Positions 18,501 to 26,932 of a stretch of 64,000 nucleotides of DNA are shown in pieces. Within the stretch, counting starts at the first letter, position 1. Every line of letters begins with the position of its first letter. The position numbers and the translations under genes were made by a program. Location of the stretch: positions 2,650,001 to 2,714,000 of the forward strand of contig OCMG01000004.1 of assembly GCA_900215285.1 (NCBI GenBank), written 5' to 3'. The stretch comes from Ensifer adhaerens (GTDB lineage Bacteria > Pseudomonadota > Alphaproteobacteria > Rhizobiales > Rhizobiaceae). The notes under the pieces are model-generated. The model was not told the origin of the DNA and did not search any database. It was given only the letters and a program-made list of their open reading frames with translations.

Positions 18501-19706
18501 ATGAAAGCCCGCCTGTTATTGTCACTCGTTGTCCTCGCCCTGTTCGCGGGCGGCGGATATTTGATCTGGAAACGCAATTTTACCGTAGATGCGCCGCGAT
18601 ACATCACTGCGCCGGTTGCGGTCGGCACTGTTTCGGAGACGGTTCTGGCAACGGGGATCCTGAAGCCGCGCAAGATCGTGGCGGTGGGCGCGCAGGTGTC
18701 AGGCCGCATCATAGCGCTCCATGTGAAGCCCGGAGACGAACTGAAGGAAGGCGATCTGGTCGCCGAGATCGATTCCGTCTCGCAAGCGAATGATGTTCGA
18801 AAATCCAAGGCAGCTCTGGCGGTCGTCGAGGCGCAGCTGGCCGAGAAACAGGCCAACATGGCGAATGCGAAGATCGTCCTGGAACGGCAAACGCAGATCT
18901 TCGAAAGCCGTGCGGGCTCGCGCGCCGACCTCGACACGGCGGCGGCCAATCTCAAGGTGATCGAGGCGCAGATCGCGGCGCTTCAGGCGCAGATCATCCA
19001 GGCTCAGGTGACGGTCGCAACGGCCGAGGCCAATCTCGGTTATACGAAGATCAAGGCGCCCATGGCGGGAACCGTGTTGTCCGTCGTCAATCAGGAAGGC
19101 CGGACTGTCAATGCCAACCAATCCGTTCCGACCATCGTCATCCTGGGCGATCTCGACACGATGACCGTGAGGGCTGCGATTTCCGAGGCCGATATCGTGC
19201 GCGTGAAGGCGGGGCAGAAGCTGCGCTTCAACGTCGTCGGCGATCCTTCGCGGCAGTATGACGCGACGCTTTCGGCGATTGAGCCCGCGCCTGAGTCGAT
19301 TACCGACGACACGGCGGTCTCCACCACCGCGTCCAGCACGGGGTCCGGTTCGTCCTCCTCCACAACGGCCGTCTATTATGTCGGGACTTTCGATGTGGCC
19401 AACAAGGACAGGCACTTCCGCACCTACATGACTGCGGAGATCAGGATCTTCATCGACGAGGCGAAGGATGTGCTGACGGTGCCATCGACCGCGGTCAATG
19501 CGGGCAAGGACGGCAGTTTCGTCCGCGTCCAGAATGCTGATGGCAGCGTGGAACGGCGCAAGGTCGATGTCGGACTTGATAACAAGACGACAGCCGAAAT
19601 CCGCTCCGGGCTCGAAAAGGGTGAGCGCGTCGTCGTCGGGGAAGGTGCGGCCCAGCGGCAATCGTCGTCGCCGTCGTCGTCGCGACGCGGCCCCGGTCTG
19701 TTTTAA
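18501..19706 (+). CDS. macA: MacA-like periplasmic adaptor (HlyD/RND membrane-fusion family)
   Basis: This is the membrane-fusion subunit of a MacAB-type export system. It has an N-terminal membrane anchor (residues 5-23), a biotinyl-lipoyl-like half (VGAQVSGRIIALHVKPGDELKEGD), a long alpha-helical hairpin (about 100-165), then the second lipoyl half (GYTKIKAPMAGTVLSV) and beta-barrel domain. A Ser/Thr-rich insert lies near residue 275 and a Ser-rich tail ends the protein. AGAGGA precedes the ATG at 18501. It lies 11 bases from macB. Substrate unknown; family members export macrolides, peptides or lipoproteins. A TolC-like partner is not in the window. Confidence 0.88.
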   Translation: MKARLLLSLVVLALFAGGGYLIWKRNFTVDAPRYITAPVAVGTVSETVLATGILKPRKIVAVGAQVSGRIIALHVKPGDELKEGDLVAEIDSVSQANDVRKSKAALAVVEAQLAEKQANMANAKIVLERQTQIFESRAGSRADLDTAAANLKVIEAQIAALQAQIIQAQVTVATAEANLGYTKIKAPMAGTVLSVVNQEGRTVNANQSVPTIVILGDLDTMTVRAAISEADIVRVKAGQKLRFNVVGDPSRQYDATLSAIEPAPESITDDTAVSTTASSTGSGSSSSTTAVYYVGTFDVANKDRHFRTYMTAEIRIFIDEAKDVLTVPSTAVNAGKDGSFVRVQNADGSVERRKVDVGLDNKTTAEIRSGLEKGERVVVGEGAAQRQSSSPSSSRRGPGLF

Positions 19707-19717
19707 GGGACGATCGG

Positions 19718-21682
19718 ATGAGCGAGCCGATCATCGAGCTGAAGCGGCTCCGCCGCGATTATCCCTCCGGCGATGGTGTCCTGACCGTCCTGAAGGATGT
19801 CGACCTCACCATCATGCGCGGAGAGATGGTGGCCATTGTCGGGCCGTCCGGGTCAGGCAAGTCCACGCTCATGAACCTGATCGGTCTGCTCGATAGTCCG
19901 AGCTCCGGGAGCTACATCGTCTCCGGTCGGGAGACGAGCAAGCTCGACAGCGACGAGCGCTCGGCGCTCCGGCGCGAGCATTTCGGTTTCATCTTCCAGC
20001 GCTATCACCTGCTTCCCGAACTGACTGCGCTGGGCAATGTCGAGGTGCCGGCCATCTATGCCGGTGCGGATCGGAAGCGGCGGCAGACGCGCGCTGGCGA
20101 ATTGCTCACGCGACTGGGCATCCCGGACCGGCTGGACCATAGGCCGGGCCAGCTTTCGGGCGGGCAACAGCAACGCGTGTCCATCGCCCGCGCGCTGATG
20201 AACGCAGGTGATGTGATCCTCGCCGACGAGCCGACCGGTGCACTGGACCAGGCGAGCGGCGAGGAAGTCTTGAAAATCCTCGATGAGCTGAACGCCGAGG
20301 GCAAGACGGTCATCATCGTCACGCATGACATGAATGTGGCGCGCCGGGCCGGGCGGATCATCGAAATCGCGGACGGTGTGATCGTCGCGGATCGGATCAA
20401 CGAAGACAAGGTCGCTGGCGAGCAAACGCCGCAGCCCGCCGCTTCGACGCCGTCCACCCGGAAGCGCTTCGCGCTGTTCGGCATGGCCGATCGTTTCCGC
20501 GAGGCCTTCGCGATGGCGCTTCTGGCGCTGAAGGCGCACCGGCTGCGGACCTTTCTCACCATGCTCGGCATCATCATCGGTATCGCCTCGGTCGTCTGCG
20601 TGGTGGCACTGGGCGAGGGATCGCAGCGCAAGGTGCTGGAGAATATCTCGAGCCTTGGCACCAACACGCTGGAAATATTTCCGGGCACCGGTTTCGGCGA
20701 TATCCGGTCGAACCGCATTACCACGCTGGTCGTGGCGGATGCGGATGCGCTGTCAGGGCTGTCCTACGTGAGTGCCGTGACGCCCACTGTGTCCAAGAAC
20801 GCAACCGCGCGCTTCGGCTCTGTGGCAGCGACCGCGCTGGTGAACGGAGTAGGCCCGCAGTATTTCGCCGTGCGCGGCTCGAAGCTGACCGCGGGGAAGC
20901 TTTTTGGTGACGCCGAGGTCGCAAATCTCACGCAGGACGCGGTGATCGATACGGACACGGCCAATGCGCTTTTCGGCGACAGTGGCGTCGACCCAATCGG
21001 GCAGACGGTTTTTCTGGGCGACGTTCCAGTGCGCATCATCGGCGTGATCGCGCCGCAGCAGGGTGGCTTCGGTGGACGGAACAACCTGAACCTCTACATG
21101 CCCTATACCAGCGTCCAGGCTCGTTTCGACGGGCGCCGCGCGCTTCGTTCAATCACCGTCCGGATCGCCGACGATGCGGCAACCGATATTGCCGAGGCTG
21201 GGGTCACGCAGTTCTTGACCGAAAGGCACGGCAAGAAGGACTTTTTCATCCTCAACACCGACGACATTCGCCAGACGATCACGCAGACAACCCAGACGCT
21301 GACGCTCCTCGTGGCGGCCATCGCCGTCATCTCGCTGATCGTCGGGGGGATTGGCGTGATGAACATCATGCTGGTCTCCGTCTCCGAACGTATCGGTGAG
21401 ATTGGCGTGCGCATGGCGGTTGGGGCGCGGCGGGCGGATATCCTGCAGCAGTTTCTCATCGAGGCCGTCCTGGTTTGCCTGATCGGCGGCGGATTGGGGA
21501 TCGCGCTGGCGCTCGGCTTCGGCTGGGCGTTCAATGCGGCGGGTCTTGGCTTCTCACTGGTCTTCTCGAGCGAGTCCATTGCGGTTGCCTTTCTATGCTC
21601 CTTCCTCATCGGCGTCGTCTTCGGCTTCCTGCCGGCGCGCAACGCCTCGCGGCTGGATCCGGTGGCGGCGCTGGCCAGGTGA
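19718..21682 (+). CDS. macB: MacB-like ABC transporter, fused ATPase and permease
   Basis: The 654-residue protein has an N-terminal ABC ATPase (about 1-235) with Walker A GPSGSGKST, signature LSGGQQQR and Walker B VILADEPTGALD. A linker leads to a four-helix MacB permease: one helix near 265-290, a large periplasmic domain (about 295-520), then three helices at the C-terminus (IGVMNIMLVSVSERIGEIGVRMAVGA). It works as a dimer with the MacA-like protein from the preceding gene to expel substrate from the periplasm. The gene directly precedes recJ (80 bases). Confidence 0.93.
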   Translation: MSEPIIELKRLRRDYPSGDGVLTVLKDVDLTIMRGEMVAIVGPSGSGKSTLMNLIGLLDSPSSGSYIVSGRETSKLDSDERSALRREHFGFIFQRYHLLPELTALGNVEVPAIYAGADRKRRQTRAGELLTRLGIPDRLDHRPGQLSGGQQQRVSIARALMNAGDVILADEPTGALDQASGEEVLKILDELNAEGKTVIIVTHDMNVARRAGRIIEIADGVIVADRINEDKVAGEQTPQPAASTPSTRKRFALFGMADRFREAFAMALLALKAHRLRTFLTMLGIIIGIASVVCVVALGEGSQRKVLENISSLGTNTLEIFPGTGFGDIRSNRITTLVVADADALSGLSYVSAVTPTVSKNATARFGSVAATALVNGVGPQYFAVRGSKLTAGKLFGDAEVANLTQDAVIDTDTANALFGDSGVDPIGQTVFLGDVPVRIIGVIAPQQGGFGGRNNLNLYMPYTSVQARFDGRRALRSITVRIADDAATDIAEAGVTQFLTERHGKKDFFILNTDDIRQTITQTTQTLTLLVAAIAVISLIVGGIGVMNIMLVSVSERIGEIGVRMAVGARRADILQQFLIEAVLVCLIGGGLGIALALGFGWAFNAAGLGFSLVFSSESIAVAFLCSFLIGVVFGFLPARNASRLDPVAALAR

Positions 21683-21762
21683 CCGCTCATGTGGAAATCC
21701 CGGCAAAGCCTTGACCGGTCGGGCCTCACAATAGACAAGATGCCGCAGATGAAGGGCAGGCC

Positions 21763-23565
21763 ATGGCACAACCGATCGATCCCGAACCGCAGACCTTCCT
21801 GAATGTCGAGCGTTCGATCAGTGGACAGCGTTGGGTTTCGCGGCTGGGCCAGGCGGGCGAAAATCGGGCCCTCGCCATGGCGCAGCTGCATGGCATTCCG
21901 GAGCTGATCGCCCGCGTGATGGCTGGCCGAGGTGTCTCCGTCGACGACGCGCCGGCCTTTCTTGATCCCACGATCCGCAACCTCATGCCCGATCCATCGA
22001 CGCTGACCGATTGCGGCAAGGCAGCCGCACGGATTGCGAGAGCTGCCTTGCGGGGCGAGCGTGTCGCGATCTTCGGTGACTATGATGTCGACGGCGCGGC
22101 ATCCTCGGCATTGCTTTACCGCTTCCTGACGCATTTCGGCGTGGAAGCCACGATCTACATTCCGGACCGCATTTTCGAAGGCTACGGTCCGAATTCGGCG
22201 GCCATTGGACAGCTCATCGACAATGGCGCCCAACTGATCGTCACCGTGGATTGCGGCTCGACCAGTCACGAGTCGCTGGCCGTCGCCGCCGAGCGCGGCA
22301 TCGATGTCGTGGTTATCGATCACCATCAGGTGACGCATGAGCTGCCGGTGGCGCATGCGCTGGTCAACCCCAACCGCGAGGACGATCTTTCGGGGCAGGG
22401 ACATCTCTGCGCGGCCGGCGTTGTTTTCCTTGTGCTGGTGGCCACGCTGCGGCTTTTGAAGGAGCAGGGGCATCCAGCAGCGGGCACGCTCGATCTGTTG
22501 TCCTTCCTCGATCTGGTGGCGCTCGCCACGGTTTGCGATGTGGTGCCTCTCAAGGGGTTGAACCGTGCATATGTGGTCAAAGGACTGATCGCCGCCCGGC
22601 ATCAGAAGAATGCGGGCCTTGCGGCGTTGTTGAAGGTCGCCGGTCTCTCCGGCCCGGTCACGCCCTATCATCTCGGCTTCCTCATCGGACCGCGCATCAA
22701 TGCCGGCGGGCGGATCAGCGACGCGGCGCTGGGCAGTCGGCTGCTGACGCTCGACGATCCCATTGAGGCGGGAGAGATCGCCGAACGACTCGATGGGCTC
22801 AACCGCGAGCGGCAGGCGATGGAAGCCACCATGCTGGAGCAGGCCGAAGCCGAAGTGCTGGCCGAATACGGTACGGCGGAGAAGGCCTCCATTCTCGTCA
22901 CGGCCAGCAATCAGTGGCACCCCGGCATCGTCGGTCTGCTTGCAGCCCGGCTGAAGGAGAAGTTCCAGCGTCCGTCTTTTGCCATCGCCTTCGATCCGTC
23001 GGGAAAGGGGTCCGGCTCTGGCCGTTCGATCGCCGGGTTCGACATGGGCCGGATGGTTCGGGCGGCGGTCGAGGAAGGCCTTCTCATCAAGGGCGGTGGG
23101 CACGCCATGGCGGCCGGCCTCACAGTGGAGCGGGCCAAGCTGGGTGCTATGCGAGCCTTTTTCGAGGAACAGGCAGGTAGCACTGTGCTCGACATTGCGG
23201 CCACGGCTTCCCTGAAGATTGATGGCGCGCTCTCGGCTTCCGGTGCGACACTGGAGCTGATCGACCTGATCGAGCAGGCGGGACCCTATGGTTCGGGCCA
23301 TTCGCAGCCCGTCTTTGCACTTCCTTCGCACAAGATCGTCGATGCACGGCAGGTCGGCGTGAACCACCTCAAGGTCACCATCGAGGGACTGGACCGCACC
23401 CGGCTGGAGGCGATCGCCTTCCGCGCCCTCGGGACGCCGCTTGGCGATCTGCTGCTCGCTTCACGCGGCGCGTCGCTGCATCTGGCGGGAACACTTTCTG
23501 CTGACATGTGGCAGAGCTCGCGTAGGGTGCAACTGCGTATCATCGATGCCGCAAAGAGCTTCTAG
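21763..23565 (+). CDS. recJ: single-stranded-DNA-specific exonuclease RecJ
   Basis: This 5'-3' exonuclease acts in recombination and mismatch repair. It has 600 residues. DHH-family motifs are intact: GDYDVDGAASS (105-115), VTVDCGST, VVVIDHHQVTH and, in the DHHA1 region, GGHAMAAGLT. RINAGGRISDA is also typical. GAAGGGCAGG precedes the ATG. It may be expressed with macAB or from its own promoter in the 80-base gap. Confidence 0.96.
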   Translation: MAQPIDPEPQTFLNVERSISGQRWVSRLGQAGENRALAMAQLHGIPELIARVMAGRGVSVDDAPAFLDPTIRNLMPDPSTLTDCGKAAARIARAALRGERVAIFGDYDVDGAASSALLYRFLTHFGVEATIYIPDRIFEGYGPNSAAIGQLIDNGAQLIVTVDCGSTSHESLAVAAERGIDVVVIDHHQVTHELPVAHALVNPNREDDLSGQGHLCAAGVVFLVLVATLRLLKEQGHPAAGTLDLLSFLDLVALATVCDVVPLKGLNRAYVVKGLIAARHQKNAGLAALLKVAGLSGPVTPYHLGFLIGPRINAGGRISDAALGSRLLTLDDPIEAGEIAERLDGLNRERQAMEATMLEQAEAEVLAEYGTAEKASILVTASNQWHPGIVGLLAARLKEKFQRPSFAIAFDPSGKGSGSGRSIAGFDMGRMVRAAVEEGLLIKGGGHAMAAGLTVERAKLGAMRAFFEEQAGSTVLDIAATASLKIDGALSASGATLELIDLIEQAGPYGSGHSQPVFALPSHKIVDARQVGVNHLKVTIEGLDRTRLEAIAFRALGTPLGDLLLASRGASLHLAGTLSADMWQSSRRVQLRIIDAAKSF

Positions 23566-23609
23566 CGCATCGGCGTGCGACGTATGAATTCACGACGCCA
23601 GGGCGTCCT

Positions 23610-24188
23610 TTATCCTCCTGAAAGACGGGCGACGGTCTGAGCCTGCGACAGCCACAATCCGACATAGCCGTCATTTCTGGCCCGGGCGATCGTTTGCGGG
23701 CCGCTTTCGTCCGTCCTGAGAATGGCGGCCGCGCCTGAAGCTCTGGCGGCCAGCGGCAGCCGCAGACCCAGATCGGTCACGAGCGCGCTGTCTGCCGCCG
23801 CGCCGGAAGCCAGGGCGAGCGCATCCGCAGCGAAGACGAGGCCGGCGAGCCGTGGAATCGGACGGTCGAAGCGGGCAAGTCCGAGCGCGGCCCTGGCTGT
23901 GTCAAGGCGGGCCAGGATCAGCAGCGCGCCTTGTGGCATGGCCCTGGCGGCCTCGGCGATCCGCAACAGCGCGCTTGCCTTCTCGATATCAGCGGGGGTT
24001 TCGACGCCGCAAACGAGGATTCCATCCCAGGACGGCTCCGACATCCTTGCAATGAAGCGCCTGTCGTCTTCAATGCCGCGCGGCAGTGCGGCGTGAAGGA
24101 ACTGCATGCCGGATTTCAGACGGAGATCGTCTCCGTCGCAGGCGATGCGGCTTGTCGAACCCGAATGCTCCCGCAGGATGAATGTCAT
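23610..24188 (-). CDS. hypothetical protein, distantly CitE/HpcH aldolase-like
   Basis: The product (192 residues from ATG at 24188, with GGGTGG upstream) is Ala-rich and looks like an alternating beta/alpha protein. Segments such as RLAGLVFAADALALASG and LVTDLGLRLPLAARASG resemble the core of HpcH/HpaI aldolases and citrate lyase beta subunits. The usual metal and acyl-CoA residues cannot be pointed out and it is shorter than those enzymes. It converges with recJ and is divergent from the DUF2336 gene with a 114-base gap. A TTG 24 bases upstream is a weaker start. Function unassigned. Confidence 0.6.
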   Translation of the reverse strand: MTFILREHSGSTSRIACDGDDLRLKSGMQFLHAALPRGIEDDRRFIARMSEPSWDGILVCGVETPADIEKASALLRIAEAARAMPQGALLILARLDTARAALGLARFDRPIPRLAGLVFAADALALASGAAADSALVTDLGLRLPLAARASGAAAILRTDESGPQTIARARNDGYVGLWLSQAQTVARLSGG

Positions 24189-24302
24189 TTGCCACCCGCC
24201 ATGGTTAAGCAACCGCCAATCGGCATGGTAAAGGAATCTTAAACCAATTCCGGCCTAAGCTCCGACAACAGTAGAACTGAGTCAGTAGTCAGGGGCAAGC
24301 GG

Positions 24303-25436
24303 TTGATTTTCGGAACTTTCCTGCGTCGGTCGGACAGAAGCAAGACCCAGAACCGGATCGAGCCGGTGTCTTTGCCCGTGGCGGAAGCGGGCCTTCCTGC
24401 CGCCCCCGGCGATGATCGTCGCAAGCGGGATCTTGCCGCCACATTTCTGCTCGATGATGTCTCCCCCAAGGTTCGCATGTCACTGGCAGAAGCGCTTGCC
24501 GATGACAATCTCGCACCACGACCCGTCATACTGGCGCTGACGGAAGACCGTACCGATATCGCTGCCATGATCGTCTCCCGCTCGCCCGTCCTCACGGACA
24601 ACGACCTCATCGACCTCGTCGGACGGGGCAGTTCCGAAATCCGCGCGGCCGTCGCCGTGCGGGCGGTCGTCTCGGTACAGGTCGCCGGCGCCTTGGCGGA
24701 GGTGGGCGGTCGCCTCGACATCGCGCTGCTTCTGCGCAATCCGGGCACCCGGCTCACGCCGAATGTCATGGTTCGGCTCGCCTCGCGTTGCGGCAAGGAT
24801 GCCACCATCCGCGAACTGCTCCTGGAACGGCCGGAATTGCCGGCGACCGCACGCCATATTCTGGTCGAGAAGATCGGCGCGACGTTGACGGATGCCGATC
24901 TGGTCACGGCGCTCATTCCGCCACGCAAGCGCGAGCGTATGCGGCGTGAGGCCTGCGAGGCCGCACTCGTGCGCGTGCTGGCCGGCGCGGGAGAAGCGGA
25001 GCTCGCCGAGATGGTCGAACATCTGCGTGTCGAAGGCCGACTTTCCACCATGTTTCTCATCCACGCGCTGTGTGCGGGTCGCACGGCGTTCTTTGCCGAG
25101 GTCATCTCCAACCTTTCCGGCGTCGCGCGGGTACGGGCGCGGGCTATCCTGGCGTCCGGGCGCCCACGCGCTGTCCGGGCTCTCATCGAGGCCGCAGGAA
25201 TCGATCGAGACGTTTCCGACGTCTTTTGCGAAGCGGTTTCCATCTGGCGCGAGGAGGGGGGCGACATTCCGGGCGACGCGGGCATTTTCCTGCGGCTGGC
25301 GGAGCGGTGCAGGCAACATGCGGATGCAGCCGAGGCGGCTCATGCGCTCATCGATGCCGTCGAACGTCTGGCCATTTCCGAAATGCGGCAGATGGCCAAG
25401 GCTTATGTTCACGACCTGCTGACTCAGGCAGCCTGA
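24303..25436 (+). CDS. DUF2336 domain-containing protein
   Basis: This 377-residue soluble protein is built of repeated helical units (for example DDRTDIAAMIVSRSPVLT-type repeats), in line with DUF2336, an alphaproteobacterial family with HEAT-like helical repeats and no settled function. No signal peptide or membrane segment is seen. The start is TTG at 24303 with AGGGG a few bases upstream. It is divergent from the CitE-like gene. Confidence 0.8.
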   Translation: MIFGTFLRRSDRSKTQNRIEPVSLPVAEAGLPAAPGDDRRKRDLAATFLLDDVSPKVRMSLAEALADDNLAPRPVILALTEDRTDIAAMIVSRSPVLTDNDLIDLVGRGSSEIRAAVAVRAVVSVQVAGALAEVGGRLDIALLLRNPGTRLTPNVMVRLASRCGKDATIRELLLERPELPATARHILVEKIGATLTDADLVTALIPPRKRERMRREACEAALVRVLAGAGEAELAEMVEHLRVEGRLSTMFLIHALCAGRTAFFAEVISNLSGVARVRARAILASGRPRAVRALIEAAGIDRDVSDVFCEAVSIWREEGGDIPGDAGIFLRLAERCRQHADAAEAAHALIDAVERLAISEMRQMAKAYVHDLLTQAA

Positions 25437-25579
25437 GCGGGCTCGCTAGAGCCGAACATCTCTTGACCTCGGGTTGTGCAACCACTTATCAATAATTTGT
25501 TGATTAATCTGTTTGAAGTCCCAGGCCACAAGCGTCCTTTTCTGACGCTCCATTGGTTGCGCCTGGGCTGGGGGACATT

Positions 25580-26335
25580 ATGAAGAGACGTGATTTCGTG
25601 CGCGGTTTCATCGCGCTAGGCAGTTGTGCAGTTTGCGCTGGAATGGCCGGGGCCTCGGAAGGGGCCCACTGGGAATACAAGGGCGAGCATGGTCCTGAAC
25701 ATTGGGGCGGAATGGAAAAGGCCTACGAGGTTTGCTCCGCCGGTGGCCAGCAATCGCCGATCAATATTACCTCGGCCATCAAGGCGGAGGTAGACCCGAT
25801 CACCGTGGCCTGGAAGAAGACTTCGGCGAAGATCGTCAACAACGGCCACACGATCCAGATCAACATGCCGGAAGGTTCGTCCATCACGCGCAACGGCAAG
25901 GTCTACGATCTGCTGCAGTTCCACTTTCACGCGCCGAGCGAGCATCTGATCGACGGCATGACCTATCCCATGGAAGTTCATTTCGTCCACAAGAACAAGA
26001 AGGACGGCGATCTGGCCGTTCTCGGCGTCTTCATGATGCCGGAGCAGAAGCACGATGCCTTCTCCATGCTGGCCAGGTACTTTCCGCAGACGGAGGGGGC
26101 CGAGGGCAAGGTCGAGACATTCACGCCAAGCGACCTGCTGCCTGAGGGGCTCGAATACTGGACCTACGAAGGCTCCCTGACGACGCCGCCCTGCAGCGAA
26201 ATTGTGACCTGGATGGTAGCGCGCGAGCCGCTCAAGGTGGAACAGGCCTCCATTCGGGCCTTCACCTCGATCTACTCAAGCAATGCCCGGCCGGTGTCGC
26301 CGCTGAACCGGCGTCTCGTGCTGATGTCGCCGTGA
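25580..26335 (+). CDS. alpha-class carbonic anhydrase, exported
   Basis: This periplasmic zinc enzyme interconverts CO2 and bicarbonate. Zinc ligands are His115 and His117 in QFHFHAPSEH and His134 in EVHFVH. The segment GSLTTPPCSE near the C-terminus is the alpha-class signature. The N-terminus MKRRDFVRGF followed by a hydrophobic run suggests a Tat-type signal, with a mature protein of about 226 residues. Two Cys, in EVCSAGGQQSP and TPPCSE, match the usual structural disulfide. ATG at 25580 was chosen over an upstream in-frame start because of GGGGGAC just before it and the signal peptide it yields. It appears monocistronic. Confidence 0.95.
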   Translation: MKRRDFVRGFIALGSCAVCAGMAGASEGAHWEYKGEHGPEHWGGMEKAYEVCSAGGQQSPINITSAIKAEVDPITVAWKKTSAKIVNNGHTIQINMPEGSSITRNGKVYDLLQFHFHAPSEHLIDGMTYPMEVHFVHKNKKDGDLAVLGVFMMPEQKHDAFSMLARYFPQTEGAEGKVETFTPSDLLPEGLEYWTYEGSLTTPPCSEIVTWMVAREPLKVEQASIRAFTSIYSSNARPVSPLNRRLVLMSP

Positions 26336-26368
26336 CGGGGGGCTGAGTGCCTCCGGATCAGGCCGGTC

Positions 26369-26812
26369 TCAATCCGGCTTGATCTTGCGGACGACCCAGG
26401 TGTACCCGTCAGCGATCACATGAACCGGCTTGACGACAGCCGACTTGATGCCCTCGGTCGTCGGGATGGCCTTCCTGATCACGCCGAAAGTCCGTTCAAG
26501 AAGGTTCGGTTTCTTCTGTTCCTGAGCGGCGGTTTCGGCCGGGGCGGGTTGCTGCACAGGCCCCTGGGGCTGCTGTTGGATGGCTGTATTGTCCTGCATC
26601 GCCTCGGCCTTGCCGACTTCGGGCGACTGGCAGATGGCGATGACCATGGGATAGTGCACGTTGGAATAGCGAGCCAGTTCCTGCTCGGAATCCTTGTCGC
26701 AGGCTGCAACCGTATCCCATTTGGGTTCACTCAACGATAGTTGCGTGCATTTGGTCGCGCTATCGTCGCAGCCCATGATCGCCATGACGATCATTGCGGT
26801 CTTGACCTGCAT
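26369..26812 (-). CDS. hypothetical protein, possibly exported, 147 residues
   Basis: From ATG at 26812 (GGGAAGAG just upstream) the protein begins MQVKTAMIVMAIMGCDDSATKC. The short hydrophobic start may be a signal peptide or anchor, and four Cys lie in residues 14-60. A Gln/Pro/Ala-rich linker (about 85-105) is followed by a C-terminal segment NLLERTFGVIRKAIPTTEG and an aromatic end. I recognise no family. It converges with the carbonic anhydrase gene and lies 120 bases downstream of parE on the same strand. Confidence 0.65.
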   Translation of the reverse strand: MQVKTAMIVMAIMGCDDSATKCTQLSLSEPKWDTVAACDKDSEQELARYSNVHYPMVIAICQSPEVGKAEAMQDNTAIQQQPQGPVQQPAPAETAAQEQKKPNLLERTFGVIRKAIPTTEGIKSAVVKPVHVIADGYTWVVRKIKPD

Positions 26813-26932
26813 CTCTTCCCGTCCATCCTCTGTCGCATCGCTTGCGCCACTCTGAAACGCCCGCACAAGCGGTTATAAGCCCGAATATCGCTTAACTGTG
26901 GCCGATGTTCAACGTGAGCGGACGCGATCGTG

